Source of the DNA: Chryseobacterium antibioticum
Lineage (GTDB): Bacteria; Bacteroidota; Bacteroidia; Flavobacteriales; Weeksellaceae
Direction of reading: 5' to 3'
DNA length: 64,000 nucleotides
NCBI RefSeq assembly: GCF_012927325.1
Contig: NZ_JABBGI010000010.1
Location: 1 to 64,000 of the forward strand
Both the position numbers and the translations under genes were made by a program. The first letter of the stretch is position 1, and every line of letters starts with the position of its first letter. A model generated the notes under the pieces. The model was not told where the DNA came from. It searched no databases and saw only the letters and a list, made by a program, of their open reading frames with translations. Of this stretch, positions 9,356 to 17,699 are shown piece by piece.

Positions 9356-9892
9356 TTATTTTCCTTCCAGTTTTCCAATCATCTTTTTGAGCATAGCCGG
9401 GACAATTAGCTGATGAAAAGGACGAACCGGAAGAAAATATAATATCCCCATCCAATTGTGGTATTTCACCGTAGTAGAAATCGTTAAAAAGTTTGTTTTA
9501 CGGCTCCCCTGTGCTTTATCATAAAGAATAGAAACCCTGAAATCAAGATGTTTATCATTCTCACCCATGATAATTTCGTTGTCAGTCTTATCAAATATCT
9601 TGAAAATTCCGACCTTCTCTCCTACTTCAAGTTTAAAATCGTCCGGCGCTTGTGCCATGCTGTGGTCTGTTCCGGTTTTCAGTCCGAACATTTTAACAAT
9701 ACTGTTTCTGAAAGCGAACATTTTCTTCCCCCATTGAGGCGTGCTGGTGAAAAAAGCCCTTCCAATTTCTGTCGTACCTATATTTCCTTCAGTATCCAAT
9801 ACCTCTCCTTTAAAGCTGTCTGTATAGTCAAATATTATTTTTTCTGTTGATAAAACAGATCCTTCGGGAAATTCAGTTTTCTTAATCTTCAT
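9356..9892 (-). CDS. DUF2867-family protein
   Basis: A 178-aa protein resembling the DUF2867 domain, seen in many bacteria alone or fused to SDR-like proteins. Recognisable segments are TPQWGKKMFAFRNSIVKMFG, KVGIFKI, DKHLDFRVS and the C-terminal VRPFHQLIVPAMLKKM. The family function is not established; the fold is probably START/SRPBCC-like, able to bind a hydrophobic ligand (inference). It has its own promoter box and is not in an operon. Codon use looks ordinary for the window. Confidence 0.75.
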   Translation of the reverse strand: MKIKKTEFPEGSVLSTEKIIFDYTDSFKGEVLDTEGNIGTTEIGRAFFTSTPQWGKKMFAFRNSIVKMFGLKTGTDHSMAQAPDDFKLEVGEKVGIFKIFDKTDNEIIMGENDKHLDFRVSILYDKAQGSRKTNFLTISTTVKYHNWMGILYFLPVRPFHQLIVPAMLKKMIGKLEGK

Positions 9893-9928
9893 GGTGCTGA
9901 TTTTAAGGTAATTTAGTCTTTGTTCTCA

Positions 9929-9936
9929 CAAATCTA
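9929..9936 (-). promoter_or_regulatory. Predicted -7 box for the DUF2867 gene
   Basis: The minus strand reads TAGATTTG, matching TAnnTTTG. The expected start near 9922 leaves a leader of about 30 nt. Confidence 0.5.
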
Positions 9937-10104
9937 AGTGTCTTTCTGCATAAAAGAAGTGAGCAATCTCAGCTTTCTGTTAAAATATATCCGCAGGTCT
10001 TTTCTCTTTGAGCAACGCCTCACAAAAGAAGTACTCTTTTTTATAGAATCCTGTTTCATGATTGCAAAAAATAAATTAAATTCGGGTACATAAAATTGAT
10101 CTTC

Positions 10105-11253
10105 ATGATACAACTTCCTTTATCTAAACTTTCTAATGTAGGAACTACCATTTTCAGCCAGATGACGCAGCTTGCCAATGAAAATGAAGCTATCAACCTT
10201 TCTCAGGGATTTCCTGATTTCATGCCGGACTCTGAACTGCTGGACCACGTAGACCACTTTATCAGAAAAGGATTTAATCAATATGCTCCGCTGGGAGGAA
10301 TGATGCCCTTAAAGGAAGAGATCGCCAGAAAAATTGAGAACAGCCACCAGGCAATATATCATCCGGATTCTGAAATAACGGTTACGGCAGGAGGAACCCA
10401 GGCTATTTTTACAGCTATTGCTACCTTTGTGAAAAAAGATGATGAAGTGATTATCTTTGAACCGGCTTATGACTGTTATGAGCCTACCGTAGAGCTTTTC
10501 GGAGGTATTGTAAAACGTTTTGAAATGAAAGCTCCGGATTATGAGATCGACTGGAATACGGTAAACGGTCTGGTAAGTGCCAAAACCAAAATGATCATCC
10601 TGAATAATCCGAACAATCCTTCCGGAAAGATCTTAAAGGAAAATGACCTGCAGGAATTGGTGAAGATTGTAAAAGATACTCCCATCCTTATTCTAAGTGA
10701 TGAAGTCTATGAAAATATTGTCTTCGACGGAAAACAGCATTTAAGCATCTGTCAATACCCTGAACTTAAGGAAAGAAGTCTTCTTGTGGCCTCATTTGGA
10801 AAGCTATTTCATGTTACAGGTTGGAAAACAGGCTACTGTGCCGCTCCCAAAAATCTCACCGACGAATTCAGGAAGGTACATCAGTTCAATGTTTTCTGTG
10901 TAAACACCCCTATTCAGCTTGCTCTGGCAGAATACATGAAAAATGACGAACATTATAATTATCTGAATACTTTCTTCCAGGAAAAAAGAGATTTTCTGAG
11001 AAAAGGACTTGCCGGAACATCTTTTGGTCTTCTGGATTGTGAAGGAACCTATTTCCAAGCGCTTACCTATGATAAAATTTCTGATAAGAATGATTTTGAT
11101 TTCGCTTCTGAGCTGACGATTAATCATAAAGTGGCGAGTGTTCCTTTTTCATCGTTTTATAAAAACAAGAGAAATGATCACGTCATCAGATTGTGTTTTG
11201 CGAAAAAACAGGAAACTTTAGAAAGGGCAATAGAAAACCTTTCCAAACTCTAA
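10105..11253 (+). CDS. PLP-dependent aminotransferase (methionine/kynurenine type)
   Basis: A 382-aa fold-type I aminotransferase. It shows INLSQGFPDF at the N-terminus, NNPNNPSGKI around residue 170, SDEVYENIVFDG and the PLP-lysine motif SFGKLFHVTGWKTGY with the Schiff-base Lys near residue 235. This profile fits the YbdL/KAT-I-like group, which transaminates methionine, aromatic amino acids or kynurenine. I chose the ATG at 10105; an upstream in-frame TTG at 10096 would add three residues only. It converges with the cardiolipin synthase gene, with only 4 bp between stops. Confidence 0.87.
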   Translation: MIQLPLSKLSNVGTTIFSQMTQLANENEAINLSQGFPDFMPDSELLDHVDHFIRKGFNQYAPLGGMMPLKEEIARKIENSHQAIYHPDSEITVTAGGTQAIFTAIATFVKKDDEVIIFEPAYDCYEPTVELFGGIVKRFEMKAPDYEIDWNTVNGLVSAKTKMIILNNPNNPSGKILKENDLQELVKIVKDTPILILSDEVYENIVFDGKQHLSICQYPELKERSLLVASFGKLFHVTGWKTGYCAAPKNLTDEFRKVHQFNVFCVNTPIQLALAEYMKNDEHYNYLNTFFQEKRDFLRKGLAGTSFGLLDCEGTYFQALTYDKISDKNDFDFASELTINHKVASVPFSSFYKNKRNDHVIRLCFAKKQETLERAIENLSKL

Positions 11254-11257
11254 GTCT

Positions 11258-12721
11258 TTAGATAAGCGGAGAAAGCAGCCTGGCCAGATGTTCAAAGAAG
11301 ACTTTGTATTTTGGCCTTTTCTTCCATGAATCAAGGAGAATTTCCTCGCAGTCATTCATATCTTCATGAAACAGGTCCTGAAGTTTTCCGTTGATCTTTT
11401 GGTCAAAAATCAAAGCGTTGACCTCAAAATTCAGCTCCTGACTTCTGACATCCATATTGGCTGTTCCAACGGATGAAAAAACATCATCGATAAGCATCGT
11501 TTTAGCATGGATAAACCCTTTTTTGTAAAAGAAAACCCTCACATTATTCTCCAAAAGCTCTTCATAATAAGAATAAGCTGCCGCATTGACCACTACAGAA
11601 TCACCGGATTTAGGAACCATCAACCTTACATCCACTCCGGAAAGTGCGGCCTGCTTGATCGCGTCGAATACGGTTTCAACCGGAATAAAATAAGGGGTCA
11701 CAATATATATCCTTTTTTTGGCTGAAAGCACTGCCGATGTGGTACTCAGCATAATAGAAGGTTTGGTATCCGGTCCGCTGGCTGCCGTTTGAATAAGGGA
11801 AGTACCAGCCTCCCCTGTTTTTTTAAAATAAAGCTGGGAGATCTCAGGTATTTTCTCTGTTGCAAAGATCCAATTGCTGAAAAATAAAAACTGAAAATAA
11901 AAAGCAGCCTCTCCCTTCATATACAGATGAACATCCCTCCAATACTGCTTGGGATTAGGATTAATATATTTATCCGAAACATTGATTCCTCCTGTAAAAA
12001 CTTCTGCTCCGTCTACAATAATGATCTTTCTGTGATCCCTGTAATTGACCCTGTTGGCCAGAAGCCTGAATGTGATTTTATTAACTGGAGATACTTCTAT
12101 TCCAACTTCCTTAAGTCTTTTCAACAGTTTCCTTCCAATTTTCCCACTCCCCATATCATCATACAGAAAACGGACTTTTACGCCCTCTCCTGCCTTTTTG
12201 ATCAGCAGATCAGCAAGCCTGTTTCCTATTCCATCATTATCATAAATATAATACTCAAGATGGATATGATGAACTGCTTTTTCAAGAATTTCAAAGACTT
12301 TATCAAATTTACCTTCTCCATTGATCAGTATTTCCGCATAATTTCCCTCCGATAAAGGGGAATGGCCAGCATTATAAAGAAAATTGACCGTTGTCGAAAA
12401 TTGCTCCATCTGCTCTTTATGGCTTTCCAGGGTTTTATGATGAGTTTCCCGGATGTAGGAACTTACCGCCTTATAAATCTGTTCGTTGCGTTCTATTTTA
12501 AAAGTATAGAATTTATTTTTTCTGTAGTTGACGCCAAAAACAAAGTAGATGATCACTCCCACCCCGGGAAAAAAAATGATCAGCATGAGATAAGCCAGTG
12601 TCTTACTCGCATTCCTGGTATCCATGATAATCTTACCTGCCAGAAAGATAATTCCAACAAGATAAAGAACTTCTAGTCCGAAAAGAGCATAGGGAAACTG
12701 TTCAAAAAATTCTTTAAGCAT
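11258..12721 (-). CDS. cls: Cardiolipin synthase
   Basis: A 487-aa membrane phospholipase-D-superfamily enzyme that joins two phosphatidylglycerols (or PG and PE) into cardiolipin. Two N-terminal membrane segments (about residues 12-32 and 43-62) are followed by two HKD motifs: RDHRKIIIVDG near residue 230 and IHAKTMLIDDVFSSVGTANMD near residue 400. Length matches the ClsA family. It is a single-gene unit, with only a weak -7-like box upstream. Assignment is firm; preference for donor lipid cannot be read. Confidence 0.92.
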   Translation of the reverse strand: MLKEFFEQFPYALFGLEVLYLVGIIFLAGKIIMDTRNASKTLAYLMLIIFFPGVGVIIYFVFGVNYRKNKFYTFKIERNEQIYKAVSSYIRETHHKTLESHKEQMEQFSTTVNFLYNAGHSPLSEGNYAEILINGEGKFDKVFEILEKAVHHIHLEYYIYDNDGIGNRLADLLIKKAGEGVKVRFLYDDMGSGKIGRKLLKRLKEVGIEVSPVNKITFRLLANRVNYRDHRKIIIVDGAEVFTGGINVSDKYINPNPKQYWRDVHLYMKGEAAFYFQFLFFSNWIFATEKIPEISQLYFKKTGEAGTSLIQTAASGPDTKPSIMLSTTSAVLSAKKRIYIVTPYFIPVETVFDAIKQAALSGVDVRLMVPKSGDSVVVNAAAYSYYEELLENNVRVFFYKKGFIHAKTMLIDDVFSSVGTANMDVRSQELNFEVNALIFDQKINGKLQDLFHEDMNDCEEILLDSWKKRPKYKVFFEHLARLLSPLI

Positions 12722-12788
12722 ATTTTGGAACTTTGTGGATATTAAAGGTAGTAAAAAGGTGAATGGTTTAAATGGAAAAGAAAAAATA

Positions 12789-12817
12789 AAAAAACCAGTC
12801 CTTTTTCAGAACTGGTT
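12789..12817 (-). terminator. Intrinsic terminator after the SDR gene
   Basis: A hairpin AACCAGT ... ACTGGTT with an A-run on the plus strand, i.e. a T-run for minus-strand transcripts. The arms and part of the loop (CCAGTCCTTTT) recur in the terminator at 17552-17580. Confidence 0.6.
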
Positions 12818-12832
12818 GTATGTGAAATGAAG

Positions 12833-12860
12833 ATTGCTTCGTTGCTTCGCACTTCGCAAT
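12833..12860. repeat. Short intergenic repeat with ATTGC/GCAAT ends
   Basis: A 28-bp element with internal TTGCTTCG copies and inverted ends ATTGC/GCAAT. Its look is that of a dispersed flavobacterial intergenic repeat, but no second copy was found in this window, so the call is tentative. Confidence 0.35.
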
Positions 12861-12897
12861 AATACAAGCAAATAAATCTACCTTACAATTTCTTCTG

Positions 12898-13662
12898 CTA
12901 TAAAAACATTCCTCCGGAAGCCTCAATTCTCTGTCCGTTGATCCAGCCTGCATCTTCTGTACACAGGAAAGCTACTACGCCTCCGATATCATCCGGAAGT
13001 CCGGCTCTTCCTAAAGCTGTACTATTGGAGATCATTGAATTTACGTTTTGATCGTCTCTGGTTCTTCCACCTCCGAAATCGGTTTCAATAGCTCCCGGTG
13101 CAATAACATTAGCTTTGATCTTACGCGGTCCCAATTCTTTTGCCATGTATCTGGTCAGCATTTCAACTCCTGCCTTCATAGAACCGTAAACGGATGATCC
13201 CGGCAGGGCAAATCTTGCCAGTCCTGATGAGATATTAATAATTCCGCCACCATCATTGATGAAAGGAATCATTTTCTGGGTCAGAAAGAAAACCCCTTTG
13301 ATGTGGACATTGACCATATCATCAAACTGCTCTTCTGTAGTTTCCACAAGAGGAGAATATAAAGCTGTTCCGGCATTGTTGATAAGAAAATCAATGGTTG
13401 AGCTTCCCGTTTCAGTTTCCAAATGATCGGTAATCTTTTTCACAAATGCATCAAAGCTTTTTACATCTCTGGTATCCAACTGATAAGCAGAGGCTTTCTG
13501 ACCCATTGCCTGTATTTCGTTAACTACAGCATCTGCTTCTTCTTTGCTGCTTTTATAAGTAATGATAACATCTAATCCTTTTTGAGCGATCTTAAGGGCT
13601 GCATTTTTTCCAAGTCCGCGGCTTCCGCCGGTTACAAGTGCAATTTTTGTTTTTGTATTCAT
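12898..13662 (-). CDS. SDR family oxidoreductase
   Basis: A 254-aa classical short-chain dehydrogenase. Motifs are TGGSRGLGKN at the N-terminus (NADP-binding), FLINNAGTALY, the catalytic Ser in INISSGLA and YGSMKAG with the Tyr-Lys pair; the C-terminal INGQRIEASGGMFL is typical of FabG-like members. An AraC regulator lies about 100 bp upstream in the same orientation. This pairing (AraC activator plus SDR) is a frequent stress or detoxification module, and the regulator probably controls this gene. Substrate unknown. Confidence 0.88.
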   Translation of the reverse strand: MNTKTKIALVTGGSRGLGKNAALKIAQKGLDVIITYKSSKEEADAVVNEIQAMGQKASAYQLDTRDVKSFDAFVKKITDHLETETGSSTIDFLINNAGTALYSPLVETTEEQFDDMVNVHIKGVFFLTQKMIPFINDGGGIINISSGLARFALPGSSVYGSMKAGVEMLTRYMAKELGPRKIKANVIAPGAIETDFGGGRTRDDQNVNSMISNSTALGRAGLPDDIGGVVAFLCTEDAGWINGQRIEASGGMFL

Positions 13663-13762
13663 CTTTTTATATTATTTATTTTACATATTTAATGGTACAA
13701 AGTTGGAAAATTCTGCATAAGAAACGGTTGCCTGAATCAATCTGAAATTTGCAAAATTCAAA

Positions 13763-14701
13763 TCATGAGCGAAATTCCATTGGGGTAAATGATGTTTTTC
13801 TTTTAAAAAAATTGGAAAAGTGGGCCAATTCTTCAAAACCCAATGCGTAGGAAATCTCAGAAACATTCCATTTGGTCTGTCGCAGCAGAATTTTAGCTTC
13901 CTGAATCATACGGTCTGCAATCAGTTCAGTGGTTGTCTTTCCGGTACTTTCTTTTAATTTTTTGTTCAAATAATTCACATGCACGGCAAGACGATCCGCA
14001 TAATCTTTTGCTGTTTTCATCTGCAACCTCTGTTCTGAGGATTCAATGGGAAACTGCCGCTCCAGAAGTTCTATGAATAATGAGACTACCCTTAGCGAAG
14101 CATCATTTGAAGCAGAGAGTTTTGCGGCAGGCTGCAGCTTCTGCCCATAGTGGATCAGTTCCAGGACGTAGTTTCTGATCAGATCATATTTGAAAACATA
14201 ATCGGAAGCTATTTCTTTTTTTATCCTGGCAAAAAGTGCTTCTATTTCGTCTGCCAACTCATCTTCAATTTCAAATACCGGAATATTTCCCGGCTGAAAT
14301 ATGGGTAATTCTTCTAATGAGAACTGAGATTGTGCTTTAATAAAAAAGTCTTCTGTAAACACACAGAAACTTCCCGTTTGATCCGGATCTTCGGGCACCC
14401 AGTGGTACGGTACTTTGGGAGTGGCAAACAGTAAAGCATTTTTCTTAATGGCAATGATTTTGTCTGCATATTCTGCTCTGTTTCGTCCCCTGATCAAACT
14501 GATTTTATAGTATTTTCTCCTGTTGTAGGGCATTTCCGAAGTTATTTTTGCCCTTTCTATCGTTTGTCTGATATCGAATACGTTAAAGTGTCCGATATCT
14601 TTATGGAGCCCTGTTGGAAAAATACTTTCAAGGTCTTTTCCGAGTTTGGCGGCCATCTCTTTATAAAAATCTTCAAGGGATGCATGTGCGATCTTTTCCA
14701 T
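13763..14701 (-). CDS. AraC-family transcriptional regulator
   Basis: A 312-aa soluble regulator: an N-terminal cupin-like sensing domain (about residues 30-150) and a C-terminal AraC HTH (about residues 215-310; ends with the typical GFEELAHFSNFFKRKTSFTPMEF). It is a clear paralogue of the regulator at 42047-42961: both share YNRR(K/D)YYK, the PY(H/S)W segment and the end of the HTH. It has a good -7 box and lies just upstream of an SDR gene that it probably regulates. Confidence 0.88.
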   Translation of the reverse strand: MEKIAHASLEDFYKEMAAKLGKDLESIFPTGLHKDIGHFNVFDIRQTIERAKITSEMPYNRRKYYKISLIRGRNRAEYADKIIAIKKNALLFATPKVPYHWVPEDPDQTGSFCVFTEDFFIKAQSQFSLEELPIFQPGNIPVFEIEDELADEIEALFARIKKEIASDYVFKYDLIRNYVLELIHYGQKLQPAAKLSASNDASLRVVSLFIELLERQFPIESSEQRLQMKTAKDYADRLAVHVNYLNKKLKESTGKTTTELIADRMIQEAKILLRQTKWNVSEISYALGFEELAHFSNFFKRKTSFTPMEFRS

Positions 14702-14721
14702 AACTGACGGTTTGTAAAATT

Positions 14722-14729
14722 CAAATATA
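14722..14729 (-). promoter_or_regulatory. Predicted -7 box for the AraC gene
   Basis: The minus strand reads TATATTTG, matching TAnnTTTG. Start is expected near 14715, about 14 nt before the ATG. Confidence 0.5.
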
Positions 14730-14846
14730 CAAAGTTCGCAGGATTTGAAAATGAAAAAAATAGTTCTCTTTTTTCTTCATGAAGTGATATACATGTCAAT
14801 ATTTTTATTACCTTAGTTTTTAAACTAACTCACTAAAAATCAAACA

Positions 14847-15008
14847 ATGAAAAATCAAGATTTACCAAAAGGAAAAAAACTGAACAAAAAACAGTTAAGA
14901 AGTATTACCGGTGGATTAATGGACTGCATTGATCCTATGACCGGAGGTTGTAGAAAAATATCAATCGGCTGTGCACAGCTGCAATGCAGACCCGGAATAG
15001 AGCCTTAA
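14847..15008 (+). CDS. Bacteriocin-like GG-leader peptide 1
   Basis: A 53-aa peptide too short for most gene finders. It begins MKNQDLPKGKKLNKKQLRSI, followed by TGG, a double-glycine leader of the type cut by peptidase-containing ABC exporters. The 30-residue core has four cysteines (Cys27, 35, 42, 47 approximately) in a CIDPxTGxC...GCA.xQC pattern. The neighbouring peptide at 15146 shares the leader and every cysteine, so both are real. The 5' regions share AAACTAA(C/T)TCACTAAAAAT. In flavobacteria such peptides are annotated as bacteriocin-like; secretion and antimicrobial activity are inferred. No exporter gene lies nearby. A hairpin terminator follows. Confidence 0.75.
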   Translation: MKNQDLPKGKKLNKKQLRSITGGLMDCIDPMTGGCRKISIGCAQLQCRPGIEP

Positions 15009-15017
15009 TAAAGAATT

Positions 15018-15049
15018 AAAAAACCGCTCACTAGCTGGATGGTTTTTTT
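15018..15049 (+). terminator. Intrinsic terminator after peptide 1
   Basis: AAAAAACC and GGTTTTTT arms, 15-nt loop, with the T-run forming the 3' arm, 10 bp after the stop codon. Confidence 0.65.
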
Positions 15050-15145
15050 CTGTCCTTTTAGACATCACATATAATTTAGTATATATTTTCTTCATTAAAT
15101 GATATGTGAATATTTCCTAAACTAATTCACTAAAAATAAAAGATC

Positions 15146-15310
15146 ATGAAAAATTTAAAAAAACTGAACAAAAGAGAATTAAGAACAATTGTTGGCGGAA
15201 AGGAGATGTGCATTGATCCAGCTACAGGAGAATGCATGAAATATGGAAGAGGCTGTGCAGAACAGCAGTGCCAGTTGATTATAATAGATCCTATTGATCG
15301 TTTATTCTAA
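15146..15310 (+). CDS. Bacteriocin-like GG-leader peptide 2
   Basis: A 54-aa paralogue of the peptide at 14847. The leader is MKNLKKLNKRELRTIVGG and the core shows MCIDPATGEC then GCAEQQCQ, keeping all four cysteines and the CIDP.TG.C block. The C-terminal tail (LIIIDPIDRLF) is longer and more hydrophobic than in peptide 1. Leader residues LKKLNKRELR resemble the lanthipeptide/bacteriocin leader family of Bacteroidetes (ComC/BlpC-like). Each gene has its own terminator, so they are separate units made by tandem duplication. Activity is not shown by the sequence. Confidence 0.75.
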   Translation: MKNLKKLNKRELRTIVGGKEMCIDPATGECMKYGRGCAEQQCQLIIIDPIDRLF

Positions 15311-15327
15311 AAACAAGAAATAATATG

Positions 15328-15358
15328 AAATAACCGCTCCCTAAAAGAGTGATTATTT
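15328..15358 (+). terminator. Terminator after peptide 2
   Basis: Arms AAATAACCGCTC and GAGTGATTATTT pair with two G-U contacts around a 7-nt loop. Confidence 0.5.
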
Positions 15359-15363
15359 AAGCA

Positions 15364-15398
15364 AAAAACGCTTCCCGTATAGATTGGGAAGCGTTTTT
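15364..15398. terminator. Strong bidirectional terminator between peptide 2 and ychF
   Basis: A perfect 13-bp stem (AAAAACGCTTCCC / GGGAAGCGTTTTT) with a 9-nt loop lies between the convergent peptide and ychF genes, with A and T tracts on the two sides. Confidence 0.85.
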
Positions 15399-15422
15399 CT
15401 TATAACGAACTTTAATATATTC

Positions 15423-16514
15423 TTATACGTTGAATCTAAAGTGCATGACGTCCCCATCCTGAACGATATATTCTTTACCTTCTACAGAAAGTTTTCCGGC
15501 TTCTTTTATTTTTACTTCAGAACCATACGTTACATAGTCATTGTACTTGATCACTTCTGCACGGATAAACCCTTTTTCGAAATCTGTGTGGATCACACCT
15601 GCCGCCTGAGGCGCTGTCCAACCCTGCCCGATCGTCCATGCTCTCACTTCTTTCACACCAGCTGTAAAGTACGTCTGAAGTTTCAATAAGTCGTACGCTT
15701 TTCTGATCAGACGGTTTACTCCAGGCTCTTTAAGACCAAGCTCGTCAAGGAAGATTTCTCTCTCTTCAAACGTTTCAAGTTCATTGATGTCTGCCTCGAT
15801 CTGTGCTGCCAATACCACCACTTCTGCTCCTTCGCTTTTAGCCATCGTTTCGATCCTTTCTATCCATTCGTTTCCGTTTTTGATAGAGTTTTCGTCTACG
15901 TTGCACACATATAATACCGGCTTTTTGGTTAAAAGCTGGATATCATCAATAATAGCCTGAGTCATATCATTAACAGGAAATTCTCTTGCATTTTTCCCGT
16001 CCTCAATAAACTTCTCCAGATTTTGAAGGGTTTCATAGACCAGGATATCGTCTTTCTTTCCGGATTTGATGAATTTTTTAGCTTTATCAACCGCTTTTCC
16101 TACTGTTTCAAGGTCTTTCAACTGTAACTCGATGTCGATAATTTCTTTATCTCTCATCGGATCTACAGAACCTTCAACGTGGATGATGTTACCGTTATCA
16201 AAACATCTTAAAACATGGATAATCGCTTCACATTCGCGGATATTGGCCAAGAACTGATTTCCCAATCCTTCTCCTTTGCTTGCCCCTTTTACAAGACCAG
16301 CAATGTCAACGATTTCAACTACAGCCGGTAATACTCTCTCCGGATTAACTAATTTTTCCAGCTCAAATAGCCTCTGATCCGGTACAGATACCGTTCCTAA
16401 GTTCGGTTCTATGGTACAGAAAGGATAGTTTGCTGACTGCGCTTTAGCATTGCTTAAGCAGTTAAAAAGAGTTGATTTACCTACATTCGGAAGGCCTACA
16501 ATTCCACATTTCAT
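15423..16514 (-). CDS. ychF: Redox-regulated ATPase YchF (Obg-family)
   Basis: A 363-aa Obg-like P-loop protein, the usual length. Motifs: G1 GLPNVGKSTLF (residues 6-16), NYPFCTIEPN (G2 region), DIAGLVKGASKGEGLGNQF (G3), then a coiled-coil insert and the C-terminal TGS domain ending in VEGKEYIVQDGDVMHFRFNV. YchF/OLA1 proteins prefer ATP over GTP, associate with ribosomes and act in oxidative stress responses. It stands alone with a long (about 100 nt) leader after the predicted promoter at 16622-16629. Confidence 0.95.
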   Translation of the reverse strand: MKCGIVGLPNVGKSTLFNCLSNAKAQSANYPFCTIEPNLGTVSVPDQRLFELEKLVNPERVLPAVVEIVDIAGLVKGASKGEGLGNQFLANIRECEAIIHVLRCFDNGNIIHVEGSVDPMRDKEIIDIELQLKDLETVGKAVDKAKKFIKSGKKDDILVYETLQNLEKFIEDGKNAREFPVNDMTQAIIDDIQLLTKKPVLYVCNVDENSIKNGNEWIERIETMAKSEGAEVVVLAAQIEADINELETFEEREIFLDELGLKEPGVNRLIRKAYDLLKLQTYFTAGVKEVRAWTIGQGWTAPQAAGVIHTDFEKGFIRAEVIKYNDYVTYGSEVKIKEAGKLSVEGKEYIVQDGDVMHFRFNV

Positions 16515-16621
16515 ATTGTAAAATTCAAAGTTTAATGTTCAATGATACTGTTTAGGGTTCAGGGGTCTCCTATTTTAAAGTTGGTCTTTTATCAATTGTA
16601 GACCACTGAACTTTCAGCCTG

Positions 16622-16629
16622 CAAAGGTA
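16622..16629 (-). promoter_or_regulatory. Predicted -7 box for ychF
   Basis: The minus strand reads TACCTTTG, matching TAnnTTTG. It would give a leader of about 100 nt with no gene inside. Confidence 0.5.
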
Positions 16630-16657
16630 GTGATTTTAAAGGGAGATTCATAATAAA

Positions 16658-16685
16658 AAAATCTGCCAAAATTTTGACAGATTTT
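16658..16685 (-). terminator. Terminator after ferritin
   Basis: Arms AAAATCTG and CAGATTTT enclose a further near-palindrome CCAAAATTTTGA; it lies 26 bp after the ferritin stop and has an A-run on the plus strand. Confidence 0.7.
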
Positions 16686-16711
16686 CAAGCAATTTTTGTT
16701 CATCGATCGAT

Positions 16712-17263
16712 TTATGGGTTATCTCCGGTAGCATCCTGAGCGAGCGGGACATCATTCGGTGTATTTTGCAATGTTTTATCTAAAGTAAATAAAGATTCAT
16801 CTGTTGCTCTATCGCCACCTGCAATTTTCAATTTATCGATGAGGCTGGCAGCCAGGGTTTCCTCTTCGATCTGTTCCTGAACAAACCACTGCATGAAATT
16901 CCAGGTTGCCCAGTCTTTTTCTTCCAATGACCTATCTACAATTTTGTAAATCGATGTGGTATTATCTACTTCATGTTTAAAGACTGCGTCAAAACAGGCT
17001 GTTAGGGATTCCGGATCTGCCGGGGGAGCCGGAATGGTGTCTACTTTTGGTTTTCCGCCTCTGTTCAATACATATTCCATGAATTTAATGGAATGGTTTC
17101 TTTCTTCCTGCGAATGTCTGTAAAGGAAGTTGGCAATCCCCTGATATCCTTTGTCATCTGCCCATATTCCATAAGATAGAAAAATGTGTGATGCATGAAT
17201 TTCTTTGTTCATCTGATCACTTAGTGCTTTTTCAATAGTCGCGGAAAGTCTGTTGGTATTCAT
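16712..17263 (-). CDS. ftnA: Ferritin (non-heme)
   Basis: A 183-aa FtnA-like iron-storage subunit. The four-helix bundle carries ferroxidase ligands: Glu in NKEIHASH (about residue 21), EERNH (about residues 53-57, Glu and His) and VQEQIEEE (about 128-135). Assembled 24-mers oxidise Fe(II) and store it as a mineral in the cytosol. A C-terminal tail rich in D, N and P (QNTPNDVPLAQDATGDNP) extends past the usual end. It is a single-gene unit with its own terminator. Confidence 0.92.
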   Translation of the reverse strand: MNTNRLSATIEKALSDQMNKEIHASHIFLSYGIWADDKGYQGIANFLYRHSQEERNHSIKFMEYVLNRGGKPKVDTIPAPPADPESLTACFDAVFKHEVDNTTSIYKIVDRSLEEKDWATWNFMQWFVQEQIEEETLAASLIDKLKIAGGDRATDESLFTLDKTLQNTPNDVPLAQDATGDNP

Positions 17264-17699
17264 AATGCTATATTTTTGTGATTATGGAAATAATGATGCA
17301 AAAATGGTTCCGCCACTGTTTCATTTTTCTTCTGATAAATTCCAGCCTACTTTCAAGTCATTGATTTAAAACCGATTAGATGTTTAATTTATAGTTATTC
17401 TAAAATAAATTGGTCCTATTTCTTTAAGTGATTTGTGTGTTTTTTGGTGAACGCAAAGACGCTGTTTTTTTCTAACTTGGATGCTTTAAGGCACTAGGAT
17501 TTTATCGGAGATAAAATTTTATGCTGTTAAATGGATGTTTTATTTAAAGGAAAAACCAGTCCTTTTGTTGAACTGGTTTTATTGTTGTTTTATTAAATAT
17601 AAAAGGTTTTTATTCTTTTTTTCAAAGCTGCTGAATCGAATTGATAGTCAAAAGCAATGTCAAGACCAATGGTAACTTCCTTCTTCCAGCCTCTTAAAA
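17264..17699. other. 436-bp intergenic stretch with terminator and repeat-like sequence
   Basis: No gene is supported. It contains the terminator at 17552-17580 and, at about 17665-17695, a minus-strand GGCTGGAAGAAGG segment that resembles one at 55830-55870 (AGCTGGAGGCTTGAAGAGG), a likely dispersed intergenic repeat. Confidence 0.5.
17552..17580 (-). terminator. Intrinsic terminator downstream of the GHL10 gene
   Basis: Arms AAAACCAGT and ACTGGTTTT enclose an 11-nt loop, with a T-run. The arm and loop share CCAGTCCTTTT with the terminator at 12789. Confidence 0.6.
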
